Part shown: one piece after another, positions 36,210-44,795 of the stretch
Position numbering within the stretch: the first letter of the stretch is position 1
Layout: each line of letters starts with the position of its first letter
Assembly (NCBI RefSeq): GCF_003384725.1
Contig: NZ_QNVV01000019.1
Location: forward strand, 1-64,000
Reading direction: 5' to 3'
Origin: Chryseobacterium pennipullorum
GTDB lineage: Bacteria > Bacteroidota > Bacteroidia > Flavobacteriales > Weeksellaceae
DNA length: 64,000 bases
Notes under the pieces: generated by a model
What the model was told of the DNA's origin: nothing
The model's database searches: none
The model's input: the letters and a program-made list of their open reading frames with translations, nothing else
Translations under genes and position numbers: made by a program

Positions 36210-36722
36210 TTAAAACAGAATAGCCTTCTCCAGTTCCAATAGTTTTTGTTTTCTCCAGATTCCTCCGGCATAGCCTATGAGTGCTCCGTTTGAGCCAATG
36301 ACACGGTGGCAGGGAATCAGGATGGCAATTTTATTGATCCCATTGGCAGTCCCCACTGCGCGTATCGCTTTGGGATTTCCCAAGAATTCCGATTGCTGCT
36401 TATAGGTTCTTATCTCACCCATTGGAATTTCACGAAGAAGCCTCCATACTTTTTCCTGAAACTCAGTTCCGGTCGTGAATAAGGGAATATCAAACTGTTT
36501 TCTTTTGCCTTCAAAATATTCCCGGAGCTCTTTTTCCAGCTGGCTGAAGAGGGCATGCTCTTTTTCCACAATTTCAGCATTCAGTACTTTTGATAATGAC
36601 TTCAACTGTTTCTCAATATTTTTCCGGTCCGTAAATTCAAGCAGGCATATGCCTCCGTTTACAGCGCACGCAATCATCTCTCCAAGCGGTGTATCTATCG
36701 TTTTCTGATGTATGATTTCCAT
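36210..36722 (-). CDS. ogt: Methylated-DNA-[protein]-cysteine S-methyltransferase
   Basis: 170 residues from ATG 36722 (MEIIHQKTIDTPLG); an ATG 18 bases upstream is in frame. Catalytic IPCHRVIGSNG (Cys138) and the helix-turn-helix FLGNPKAIRAVGTANG region. Removes methyl groups from O6-methylguanine in one suicide step. C-terminal GGIWRKQKLLELEKAILF is identical to the end of the nearby Ada. Confidence 0.95.
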   Translation of the reverse strand: MEIIHQKTIDTPLGEMIACAVNGGICLLEFTDRKNIEKQLKSLSKVLNAEIVEKEHALFSQLEKELREYFEGKRKQFDIPLFTTGTEFQEKVWRLLREIPMGEIRTYKQQSEFLGNPKAIRAVGTANGINKIAILIPCHRVIGSNGALIGYAGGIWRKQKLLELEKAILF

Positions 36723-36763
36723 TCGTTTAAAAGTAATCATTTTTTGACATCATCACCTACTTT

Positions 36764-37312
36764 TCACAAAGCTTTTAACGTTCTCTGTACCTGAATGATA
36801 TGTCTTGCATTATGATAAATCACGAACCGGAAGGTATCTCCTAGTTTCAGATGGACCCATTTGGAAAGACTGATGCTGGTTTTTGTCTTTTCTAAATTAA
36901 CATTTTCCGCTTTTTCCAATAGATCAAGTAATTGCTGTTGCTGTCTGATAAATGTAGTGACCACATTTTTGTTCAGGCGGCTATGAATCGGATTCATTTC
37001 TTTCATCGTTTTCATTGCTTTCAGCTTTTCTCCGGGAAGCATCATTTTAGCAAAATAGTTCCCGATAAATCCAGGGTTGAAATCCGGTTTGTAGGATGTC
37101 TCAGATTGTGTAATCCTACGGCTGATTTCGGGAATATAAAAATCACCATACCGGTTGAGATGTTCAAGACATTCCAATGTACTCCACCGGTCTGCTGAAA
37201 CTCTGAAATTCAAATCCTCTTCCGGCTTTAAAAGAAGTGTTTCGGCATATTGCAAATGCTGCAGGGTTTGGGTTTTTAATTCATCCAGTAATTGGGAGGT
37301 TGAAATTTTCAT
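36764..37312 (-). CDS. DinB-family protein
   Basis: 182 residues from ATG 37312. Four-helix DinB/YfiT-like fold with the metal-site histidines plausible at LECLEHLNRYGDFY and YHNARHIIQVQRTL. Such proteins are thiol-dependent transferases or unknown hydrolases. Next to ada/ogt, in the same direction, which suggests a shared stress response. Confidence 0.85.
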   Translation of the reverse strand: MKISTSQLLDELKTQTLQHLQYAETLLLKPEEDLNFRVSADRWSTLECLEHLNRYGDFYIPEISRRITQSETSYKPDFNPGFIGNYFAKMMLPGEKLKAMKTMKEMNPIHSRLNKNVVTTFIRQQQQLLDLLEKAENVNLEKTKTSISLSKWVHLKLGDTFRFVIYHNARHIIQVQRTLKAL

Positions 37313-37367
37313 AGCCGCTTTTTTATGCAAATATCATGATCAGATTGTTCCCAGATCTTGACTGAGC

Positions 37368-37886
37368 TCAAGATTTTTTGAGTCTGGATAAAGTTTCGGG
37401 CGACATTCTGAGGTAATTGGCAATATACTTGCCCGGGACTTCCTGAAATAGTTGGGGACTGCGTTTTAATACTCTATCAAACCGTTCTGCCGGGGAATTT
37501 ATCAAAAGGTCTTTTTCTCTTTCCAGCTGCTGCTGAACAAGGTCTTCCAGTGTAGCCATCCAGAAAGCCATAGGCTCTTCACCGGATCTTACAAAGGTAT
37601 AAAAGTCCTTTTTTGAAGCAGTATGTACAGTTGTTTTTTTAATCGCCTGGATATAAAGATCTGAAGGCTTCCCTGATAGAAAAGAATCTAATGAAACGAT
37701 CATATTTCCAGTGTATCCGAAACGTATAATTCTTTCTTCATCCCCGTCCATCATGAAAATTCTGACACTGCCTTTCTCTATAAAATAAATCTGAGTGTCT
37801 GTACTTCCCGATATCTTCAGAAATTCGTAGCGTCTGAATTCCTTCTTTTCCCAGTGGAGTCCGCTTTGAAGCAATTTTTCAACCAT
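37368..37886 (-). CDS. Crp/Fnr-family transcriptional regulator
   Basis: 172 residues: cyclic-nucleotide-binding-like domain (20-110) and C-terminal HTH (about 140-170, YIANYLRMSPETLSRLKK). The effector site cannot be judged by eye; many Bacteroidetes members do not bind cAMP. Slightly short at the C-terminus but the HTH is complete. Target unknown. Confidence 0.88.
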   Translation of the reverse strand: MVEKLLQSGLHWEKKEFRRYEFLKISGSTDTQIYFIEKGSVRIFMMDGDEERIIRFGYTGNMIVSLDSFLSGKPSDLYIQAIKKTTVHTASKKDFYTFVRSGEEPMAFWMATLEDLVQQQLEREKDLLINSPAERFDRVLKRSPQLFQEVPGKYIANYLRMSPETLSRLKKS

Positions 37887-37953
37887 TTCATTTTAGTTTT
37901 TGCTGTTCCAAAGATAATGGGTAATTTTAGTGTTTTTAAAACTAATCACAAGA

Positions 37954-38808
37954 ATGCTCAAAAAAACAGGTCTTTTCCTATTGCTTGCCATTGGATTTTT
38001 CAGTTCAAAGGCCCAGCAGACCATCCCTTTCCGGATTACAAAATACCATACTATTATTGTAAAAACAATGGTCAACAAGAAGGATTCACTTGATCTGATG
38101 TTCCAGATTGCAATGAAAGATGCCTCCATTTCCCCGGACCGCCAGCATAAAGCAGATCATATTATTTTTAATAAAGAGGAGATCAGCGACGAAAACACGG
38201 TGGATATCGGAAAATTATCTCTGAAAAACATTCGCTTCACAGACAATCAGCTGGCTGGCCACGAGGCAGATGGAAAGATCGGCACAGTCCTTTTCGCCGG
38301 AAAATCTTTTAAAATCGATTACGATAACAACCAGTTTGTTATGTATGACAAATTACCGGATGTAAAGGGATATCAGCCTATTCCTGTCCTTTATAATAAT
38401 GGTGCTTTTTACATTGTGGCGGATAACATTATTGATGGCGACAGACAGCAGGAAGCATATTTTGCACTTCAGTCCGGCTATTCGGGGGGAATATTATACA
38501 GCAATGACTTTGCGGAGGAAAAGGAGCTTGATAAGAAGCTGAAAATTACCGGCGAAAAAACATTGAAAAACTCGCAGGGACAGCGTATCATTACAAAACA
38601 GGGAATCCTTCCCTTTTTTAAACTGGAAAATTTCGTGTTTAAGGACTTGCCAGTAGGTTTTTTTGCCGGCGAGCTTAAGACCCAAAACGTAAGCTATTTT
38701 GGCGCAGATATGCTTCGACGGTTCATCTGGATCTTTGATGCTGACAGAAAAACAGCGTATATCAAACCGAGCATCTATTATTCTGAACCTTATGAGCAAC
38801 TCAAATAA
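37954..38808 (+). CDS. Degenerate aspartyl-protease-like secreted protein
   Basis: 284 residues from ATG 37954 with signal peptide (ending SSKAQ). The C-terminal GADMLRRFIWIFDADRKTAYIKP segment is that of retropepsin-like proteins, but the DTG motifs are absent (MFQIAMKD and LQSGYSGG occupy the equivalent places). It therefore looks like a catalytically inactive relative of the protease at 25879. A lipoprotein gene follows 25 bases downstream. Confidence 0.65.
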   Translation: MLKKTGLFLLLAIGFFSSKAQQTIPFRITKYHTIIVKTMVNKKDSLDLMFQIAMKDASISPDRQHKADHIIFNKEEISDENTVDIGKLSLKNIRFTDNQLAGHEADGKIGTVLFAGKSFKIDYDNNQFVMYDKLPDVKGYQPIPVLYNNGAFYIVADNIIDGDRQQEAYFALQSGYSGGILYSNDFAEEKELDKKLKITGEKTLKNSQGQRIITKQGILPFFKLENFVFKDLPVGFFAGELKTQNVSYFGADMLRRFIWIFDADRKTAYIKPSIYYSEPYEQLK

Positions 38809-38833
38809 AACCCTATCAATTACATAAAAGAAT

Positions 38834-39859
38834 ATGAAGATCAAAGCAGCCTTAGGGCTTTTACTTATTCAGCTGGCTGTTAGCAGCTGTCAGAAAGAGC
38901 ATAAAACAGCAGGGAATGAATCTGCAGCAGTAGCGGGTGACTCTATAACAGTCACAAAGAAAGCAGATAGAGAAGACAAGATCGATTATACAAATTTCAA
39001 CATTTACAGCATCAGCATTATTTCTTCTGCACAGAAAGATGTACTGGCTGATGCTTTTATCTCTGTATCTGACATCTACACAGATCCGCATTCGATCCAG
39101 GAAGATATCTTTAAAAACCAAAAGAATACGCCTTTCGAGCAGATGCAGCGTATAGAACTGGATTCAAAGCACAGACAGAAGATGTTGGATGGCCTGCATC
39201 TTTCTGAAAACGATTCACTGTATCTGTATAATTATCAATCCAATACCCTTCGGAAGACGCCGCTTCATAAGCTGAAGGCTGTTGCCTATTTGGATGCTTA
39301 TTCTTTCGACAGTGACGAGTTGGAATCCAGCTATTATATGGTGGGATTTCAGGTTGCCACCCAGGAAGGAAATGATGTCGATGACAAATACAATAATGCC
39401 GTCGCGTATTTCGGGAATAAGAACCCTTTCGTTGAAGGGAAAATGAAAGCAATTCCATGGAAAAAAACAGGAGCGGACATTGCAAAAAAATACTTTACGA
39501 ATTCCAAACTGAAATCCGGAAACTCGTACCAGGCTCAATATGAAAACATGACGTATTACCTGCAGGATTATCTTGAGGGAGAAATTCTTATGGAACGGAA
39601 GCTGGCCATCGTCAATGACCGTCATGAAAAGATATTCGAAAAAACGATTAGCATGGCCGGCACCGATGGTGCAGAATTCTCCCCCCTCAACGGAATAGAC
39701 ACGGATGAATCTAATGGCATGCAATGGACCGGTTATCTTTTCAAAGGAAAACCACCTGTTGTTCTTGGATTTCTGGCCCAGTCTTTCGGGTGTCCTTCTA
39801 TTACCTTTTTAGATAAAAATGAGAAGCCCATGGTGATCAATTGTGACAACAGGCACTAG
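38834..39859 (+). CDS. Lipoprotein of unknown function
   Basis: 341 residues. Lipobox VSSC (Cys19), then a low-complexity stretch and a soluble domain I do not recognize. The lysine- and aspartate-rich segments show no enzyme motif. Cotranscribed with the degenerate protease-like gene (25-base gap), and a terminator follows at 39953. Confidence 0.7.
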   Translation: MKIKAALGLLLIQLAVSSCQKEHKTAGNESAAVAGDSITVTKKADREDKIDYTNFNIYSISIISSAQKDVLADAFISVSDIYTDPHSIQEDIFKNQKNTPFEQMQRIELDSKHRQKMLDGLHLSENDSLYLYNYQSNTLRKTPLHKLKAVAYLDAYSFDSDELESSYYMVGFQVATQEGNDVDDKYNNAVAYFGNKNPFVEGKMKAIPWKKTGADIAKKYFTNSKLKSGNSYQAQYENMTYYLQDYLEGEILMERKLAIVNDRHEKIFEKTISMAGTDGAEFSPLNGIDTDESNGMQWTGYLFKGKPPVVLGFLAQSFGCPSITFLDKNEKPMVINCDNRH

Positions 39860-39952
39860 ATCGTAATGAAACGGAATTTTTGATATTTCCATCCTGTCTC
39901 CTTTGATCCTCCCATAAAATCATGGAACTATCTTTTAGAAAATACAATAAAC

Positions 39953-39983
39953 AAAGGGCTTCCGAAAGATCGAAGGCCCTTTT
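39953..39983. terminator. Terminator
   Basis: AAAGGGCTTC / GAAGGCCCTTT stem with a one-base bulge and a 9-base loop, followed by TTTT, between convergent genes. Confidence 0.7.
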
Positions 39984-40013
39984 AATTTATTATCTTGTCC
40001 GGCAAGTCTTGGG

Positions 40014-40511
40014 TTATATGATCGCAGACATCATCATCGACATATAGTAATTGGCACAATGCAAGGAATTGATTAATACCGTTTCTTTATCAGGATCTGC
40101 TTCAAAAGCATCTGTGGTAGTGATATCATATTCGTAATTAAGGGCACTCCATTTTAGGGTGGGCTTTATCACCATAAGTTCCGTTCCTTCAGGATCCGTG
40201 AGAACAAATGATTCTTTAAAAATACCCCGGTGCTTAAAAAGATAGCCTTTTTTGACACCGCTAAAATAGGTTTGTACCACAATTTCACCATTCCAGTTCA
40301 TTCTGAATTTCAGGAGAACACGTTCCCCGTCCTTCAGCTCGATAGTTGTTCCCCAGAAGCCTTTTGGCTCTATCTGATAATGATGATCTTCAGTTTCTAC
40401 TACAGCATTAAATGTAAACCAGTTGGTATAGATGAGTTTTCCTATAAGCCTTTCTCCTTTTGTAATTTCAAAAGATAATGAGTGGGTTGATTTTGCATAA
40501 TATTCTGCCAT
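40014..40511 (-). CDS. Hypothetical protein, LURP-one/Tubby-like beta-rich
   Basis: 165 residues, no signal peptide. Alternating beta-strand pattern (FEITKGERLIGKLIYTNWF, HHYQIEPKGFWGTTIELKDG) reminiscent of LURP-one/Tubby-like folds, which I infer from strand pattern only. Hydrophobic C-terminus (YYMSMMMSAII). Family not recognized. Confidence 0.6.
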   Translation of the reverse strand: MAEYYAKSTHSLSFEITKGERLIGKLIYTNWFTFNAVVETEDHHYQIEPKGFWGTTIELKDGERVLLKFRMNWNGEIVVQTYFSGVKKGYLFKHRGIFKESFVLTDPEGTELMVIKPTLKWSALNYEYDITTTDAFEADPDKETVLINSLHCANYYMSMMMSAII

Positions 40512-40749
40512 GGTTGTTTTTTAGTTTAATCAAATTGGATCAGTTCTGCTATCGTGTAAAAAATTTGTTTTTATGACCCTCTAATTTACAATCTCTTATA
40601 GAAATCAGCAAAAAAAATTAACCCGGTTTAGATGTACAGATAAAAATAATTTTTTGCCTATGCTAAGTGACATCCGTTTTATGAATTCCCCCCAATTTCA
40701 AAAGGTAGAAGACAGCTATTTTCATGATCTCCAGCCTGGCAAACATTCT

Positions 40750-41466
40750 TTATTTGATTCTTTTCCAATCTCTGTCGTAGAGTTTTTTTAATTTTTCTTT
40801 CAGTTCCGGCTGAAAAACTTCTTGTGGTGCTTCGGACTGATCCAGGGTAGCTTCAAACGTTAAAGTTTCATCATTGTCATCAAACAATTTATTTTGGTTA
40901 CTATCTTTAGTTGCCGTCATGACGATCTTGTTGGAGGCCTGAATATATTTCCAGCTGTTGAGACTATAGCCCTCCGGTGAAATCTGGCGTAAATTTTTGC
41001 CGAAGCGGTCTGATACATACAGGTAAATGGGATCAATTTCATTCAAAAGCTTGTCATTATTATAATCTTCGCTTCTGATGTTATAAAAAATATGCTCTGT
41101 TTTTTTTGAAATATTGATTCCATCCGGAGCATTGTATTTGTAATCATAATTCAATATCAGCACTTTCTTTTCTGTAAGAAGATGGTATTCATTGGTATTG
41201 GAATTCAGAAAAATAATATTCCAGTATCCATTATCAGGCATTTTCTTATAAGAGTAACTGCCGTCTTCTCTTTTATTCTGTCCCATTTGTAAGGGAAAAA
41301 TAAGAACCCCGGTACTGTCTATTTCGCTAAAAGATGTGGTTTGAATATTTAAATTTTCTATGGGTAAATCCGTATTGGTGTGAGCGCCGCTTTCTGCACG
41401 TTCAGGATTTTTCTTACAGGATAGCAGCCCCAAAAGCATCACTGAAAATAATATACTGTTTTTCAT
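40750..41466 (-). CDS. Hypothetical lipoprotein
   Basis: 238 residues with lipobox LLSC (Cys17). The body contains beta-propeller-like segments (NEYHLLTEKKVLILNYDYKY, DRFGKNLRQISPEGY) suggesting a TolB-type fold, low certainty. No known function. Confidence 0.65.
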   Translation of the reverse strand: MKNSILFSVMLLGLLSCKKNPERAESGAHTNTDLPIENLNIQTTSFSEIDSTGVLIFPLQMGQNKREDGSYSYKKMPDNGYWNIIFLNSNTNEYHLLTEKKVLILNYDYKYNAPDGINISKKTEHIFYNIRSEDYNNDKLLNEIDPIYLYVSDRFGKNLRQISPEGYSLNSWKYIQASNKIVMTATKDSNQNKLFDDNDETLTFEATLDQSEAPQEVFQPELKEKLKKLYDRDWKRIK

Positions 41467-41536
41467 GGTGTATGTGTATTAATCTTTACAAAGATGGAAA
41501 AATATGACGAAAATTATTATAAAATTATTCCGGATA

Positions 41537-41962
41537 TCATCTCTTTTGCGCTGCCCCGTCCCGGATTGCTGCTTCAAGAATGTCGATATGGATATCTTTC
41601 AATGTTTTGAATTTAATGCAGTAGCCGCTCACTTTTGCCTTCCCGATTGTCCCATCATACATGTGAGCCAGATAAGTCTTGTCTTTAAAGCCCATGATAT
41701 ACATTGAAATTCCCGTTGTATTGGCACTCATTCCGATCCGGTAGAATTCTCTTTCTGTTCCGTCAGCATAGCGTATGAAATAGGACCCATAGCCAATATT
41801 GGGATTGGAAACGGTCTTATGCTCATCATTTTTCCCATCCAGGAACCATAATTTACAATCCGGTAGTGCTTCCAGTATGCGGATATGAAGCTCCTCCATA
41901 TCACTACGTTTAGATTGCGGTTGACTTTTAATATAGTTTTGAATATGTTCCAGCGTATTCAT
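41537..41962 (-). CDS. DUF1801 protein
   Basis: 141 residues. Matches the DUF1801/YdhG-like pattern: MNTLEHIQNYIKSQPQSKR, GYGSYFIRYADGTER, GMSANTTGISMYI and the C-terminal KFKTLKDIHIDILEAAI. Function unknown. Single gene on the minus strand. Confidence 0.8.
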   Translation of the reverse strand: MNTLEHIQNYIKSQPQSKRSDMEELHIRILEALPDCKLWFLDGKNDEHKTVSNPNIGYGSYFIRYADGTEREFYRIGMSANTTGISMYIMGFKDKTYLAHMYDGTIGKAKVSGYCIKFKTLKDIHIDILEAAIRDGAAQKR

Positions 41963-42065
41963 ATCAGTTATTTTTCACGATTCAAAATAATAGCGAGCTT
42001 AATTCCTTAATCCATAAATTTCTGTTCTCTAACCCCTTTACAAATGACAAATAACACATAGTATC

Positions 42066-42905
42066 TTATTGATGCTTTTCAAATAACCATTTCGGAATTT
42101 CCTCTGTTAGTAAAAACGGAATGGTAATGTTGTTGTGATTGAGATTCGTAAAGGTTGTAAAGATAAGATTGGGATCTGATGAAAGTTTATTAAATAATTC
42201 AACGCTTCCGGCGTAAGGATTTTCATTGTCTTTTGCTCCATGAATCAGCCAAATATTTTTCCTGCTTAGTTTCTTAAGATTGGAAAGATCAGGAACAGCC
42301 GCTATAGATACTTCAGCAGCAAATCGGTCCGGGTCCAGACTCATCAAATTCTGGGCTGTGGAAGCCCCCATCGAGTACCCTGCAAGATACATTCTATTTT
42401 TATCAATATCCGGATATTCTTTTCCTATTTTCTTTATCAACTCAAGTATAGCAACAGCTTCATCTGACGGTTTTGAAATCAGAATATTTTCATGATTACT
42501 TTCATAGTCTGAAGAACGCTTACTGAATTGAGGGGCTATTACGTAACACGGGTATTTGCTATAAATTTCATCCTTCAGCCATATTCTTGCCAATGGTTCC
42601 AGCTGATTTTCGTTATCAGTTCCTATCCGGGTTGAATTGTGAAAAGTAATCACTAACGGATATTTTTGTCCTTTAGTCTTATTTTTTGGAGTCAAAAACC
42701 TGTAAGGAATCTGAATATCACCTTTTGAGAATATTTTCTTCAGAAAAAGGTCTGTATTCAGGTTGTTTAGAATTTTCCGATTGTGGGCAAATGTTGCCGT
42801 ATCAACCTGGTCAGTACGGGTTTCTATCTTTTGGGCAAAACTGTATTCTGTTGTTAAAAAGAAAAAAAAAGTGATCAGAACGAATGTAAAGATTTGTTTT
42901 TGCAT
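42066..42905 (-). CDS. Secreted alpha/beta hydrolase (esterase/peptidase-like)
   Basis: 279 residues. Signal peptide (ending SFAQ, about residue 24). Nucleophile elbow LAGYSMGAST with Ser175-type serine, LIHGAKDNENPY with a likely acid, and LNHNN with a histidine candidate. Resembles PHB depolymerase/prolyl-oligopeptidase-like hydrolases. Substrate unknown. Confidence 0.82.
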   Translation of the reverse strand: MQKQIFTFVLITFFFFLTTEYSFAQKIETRTDQVDTATFAHNRKILNNLNTDLFLKKIFSKGDIQIPYRFLTPKNKTKGQKYPLVITFHNSTRIGTDNENQLEPLARIWLKDEIYSKYPCYVIAPQFSKRSSDYESNHENILISKPSDEAVAILELIKKIGKEYPDIDKNRMYLAGYSMGASTAQNLMSLDPDRFAAEVSIAAVPDLSNLKKLSRKNIWLIHGAKDNENPYAGSVELFNKLSSDPNLIFTTFTNLNHNNITIPFLLTEEIPKWLFEKHQ

Positions 42906-43044
42906 AGTGTTTTTGTGGTGGCTTGTTTGTATGTTTACAAGTCTTGCTTGATTTAAATATAATCGTTTAGTCCTCCGCGATTCTTTTTTTAAATCATAGA
43001 TCTATATTTGTGACCTGTTTTCAATATTGTTTAGCATGGATGAG

Positions 43045-43839
43045 TTAAGAAAACCATCTCTTCAAAGCAGTCCAAAAGCTTTGTTTATCTGTTATTTTTA
43101 CAGGTTCTGGCACTACCCTCTGCTGACTTCTTTTTGTAGATTTATGCTTATATTTCTTCAATTCTTCAGTCGCAGCTTTTTCATTTTCAGGGCTGAAATA
43201 TGTACTAAATCTTTCGTATAATTCAATCACAAAAGGATTATCGGTATTTGCTGTTCTAGTCCGGTCCTTTAGTTTTACATTCGCTTCAAACCATTTCAAG
43301 TATCGGTCTCTCACAACATTTTCATTTCTCTCGGTCTCTTCCTCTGATACCCAATGGAAGCCCGCAGTTTGATTGGTCAGGGCCTGGCTAAAGAAAATCA
43401 ATATCATCTGTACAAATGTCTGTCCAGATTTTTCAGTATGTTCACCGTTCTGGGGATATTCATCGAAAAACCAGATGTCAGGGTTCTCGGATTCATTCAA
43501 ATAAAAAAATCTAAAATAATCATACCTTCGGTGAGATATAGGAAAAGCTTCTTTTTCAAAACTAAAACCGGTTTCCATCAAAGTTTCAGTGACATATTCA
43601 TTGATGTCTTCATAATCTTCAAATGACATCTGTTCCGCATCAAAAAATTCAAAAAGAAATTTCTTACCGATACTTTTAAGGTATTCTTTATACGCTTCCG
43701 GCAGTTGCGTTCCCAGTCTATCTTCTATTGATAAGATCTCAGTATCGGAGCATCCGGCAATTTTCTGTTGGTCTATGCCTAGTTCCGTGAGGAAATATTT
43801 TAATTCTGAAAAGAAATCTTTATAAATATTCTCAGCCAT
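43045..43839 (-). CDS. SMI1/KNR4-family protein
   Basis: About 264 residues from ATG 43839; a longer frame from 43899 adds 20 unlikely residues. An SMI1/KNR4 domain (about 20-165; CSDTEILSIEDRLGTQLPEAYKEYLKSIG) is followed by a charged tail. The family includes immunity proteins of contact-dependent toxins; no toxin gene is next to it, so this is only a possibility. Confidence 0.75.
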   Translation of the reverse strand: MAENIYKDFFSELKYFLTELGIDQQKIAGCSDTEILSIEDRLGTQLPEAYKEYLKSIGKKFLFEFFDAEQMSFEDYEDINEYVTETLMETGFSFEKEAFPISHRRYDYFRFFYLNESENPDIWFFDEYPQNGEHTEKSGQTFVQMILIFFSQALTNQTAGFHWVSEEETERNENVVRDRYLKWFEANVKLKDRTRTANTDNPFVIELYERFSTYFSPENEKAATEELKKYKHKSTKRSQQRVVPEPVKITDKQSFWTALKRWFS

Positions 43840-44113
43840 GGTTAATTTTATGAGATTGAAGGTTGTTGTTATGGTTCCCAAATGTACACATTTCAGCAAT
43901 CAACCTTCAAGTTGATGGATGAATATTTAGTTTCGGTAATCTGAGGGTTGTATTTTCTCATTTCTACATCATACAATTTTCAAAATCAGCTAATATTTTT
44001 TATCTTTAAAATCCACGATTAGTAAACTTTTACCCGCACAAATGGATCTCTGTCATACTGATCCAGACCAGCGAAAAAACACACGTATTGGTATTCTCTA
44101 AAATAAATAAATT

Positions 44114-44701
44114 ATGAAAAAAAATGTTGCGATTCTCCTTTTCGACAATGCTGAAGTACTTGATTTTGCAGGTCCGTTCGAAGTATTTTCGGTAGCTTCA
44201 CAATTAAAGGATTTTGAACTCTTTAATGTATTTACTGTTGCAAAGGATAGCGGTGCAATCTCTGCTGTTAATGGCCTTTCCGTTAATCCAAAATATAATT
44301 TCCAAGACTGTCCACCTGTTGATATTCTTATTATTTCCGGCGGTGTCGGATCCGGACAAGCAATGATTGATAAAGAGATTTTAACATGGGTTGAACACAT
44401 TCACCAAAATACGCTGTATACGGTAAGTATTTGCTCCGGCTCCCGGATTCTGGGGACTTTGGGCTTACTGGACAATAAAAAGTACTGTACCCATCATGGT
44501 GTTTATGAGCATATGGCAGAAATGGTCCCTTCGGGATTACCTCAAAAAGAAAAAAGATTTATTCAGGACGGTAAAATTTTTACTTCGGGAGGCATAAGTG
44601 CAGGAATAGACCTTTCTTTCTATATTGTATCACTTATCTATGGCAATGACACCGTACAAGCAACGGCAGATTATATGGAATATAACCTTATGCAAGGATA
44701 A
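44114..44701 (+). CDS. DJ-1/PfpI-family protein
   Basis: 195 residues with a type I glutamine-amidotransferase-like fold. Nucleophile elbow VSICSGSRILG (Cys107) and FDNAEVLDFAGPFEVF near the N-terminus are those of the PfpI/isonitrile hydratase-like group. No AraC HTH is fused. Substrate unknown. Confidence 0.9.
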   Translation: MKKNVAILLFDNAEVLDFAGPFEVFSVASQLKDFELFNVFTVAKDSGAISAVNGLSVNPKYNFQDCPPVDILIISGGVGSGQAMIDKEILTWVEHIHQNTLYTVSICSGSRILGTLGLLDNKKYCTHHGVYEHMAEMVPSGLPQKEKRFIQDGKIFTSGGISAGIDLSFYIVSLIYGNDTVQATADYMEYNLMQG

Positions 44702-44746
44702 CTGACCGGTTTTCAAAACCGTTATTTGGTTGCTCTTTATACAACA

Positions 44747-44774
44747 AAAACGCATCTTAAAAAAGATGCGTTTT
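44747..44774. terminator. Bidirectional terminator of carB and the PfpI gene
   Basis: Perfect 12-bp stem AAAACGCATCTT / AAGATGCGTTTT with a 4-base loop; flanking A and T runs serve both strands. Confidence 0.9.
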
Positions 44775-44795
44775 AAAGAATATTTTAAATCGAAA

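Noticed and set aside
40660..40791. 43-codon plus-strand frame overlapping the end of the 40750 lipoprotein gene
   Set aside because: Overlaps a better-supported gene on the other strand and shows no family features.
43045..43839. Toxin-immunity pair around the SMI1/KNR4 gene
   Set aside because: No adjacent polymorphic toxin or secretion gene was seen; the SMI1 domain alone is not enough.
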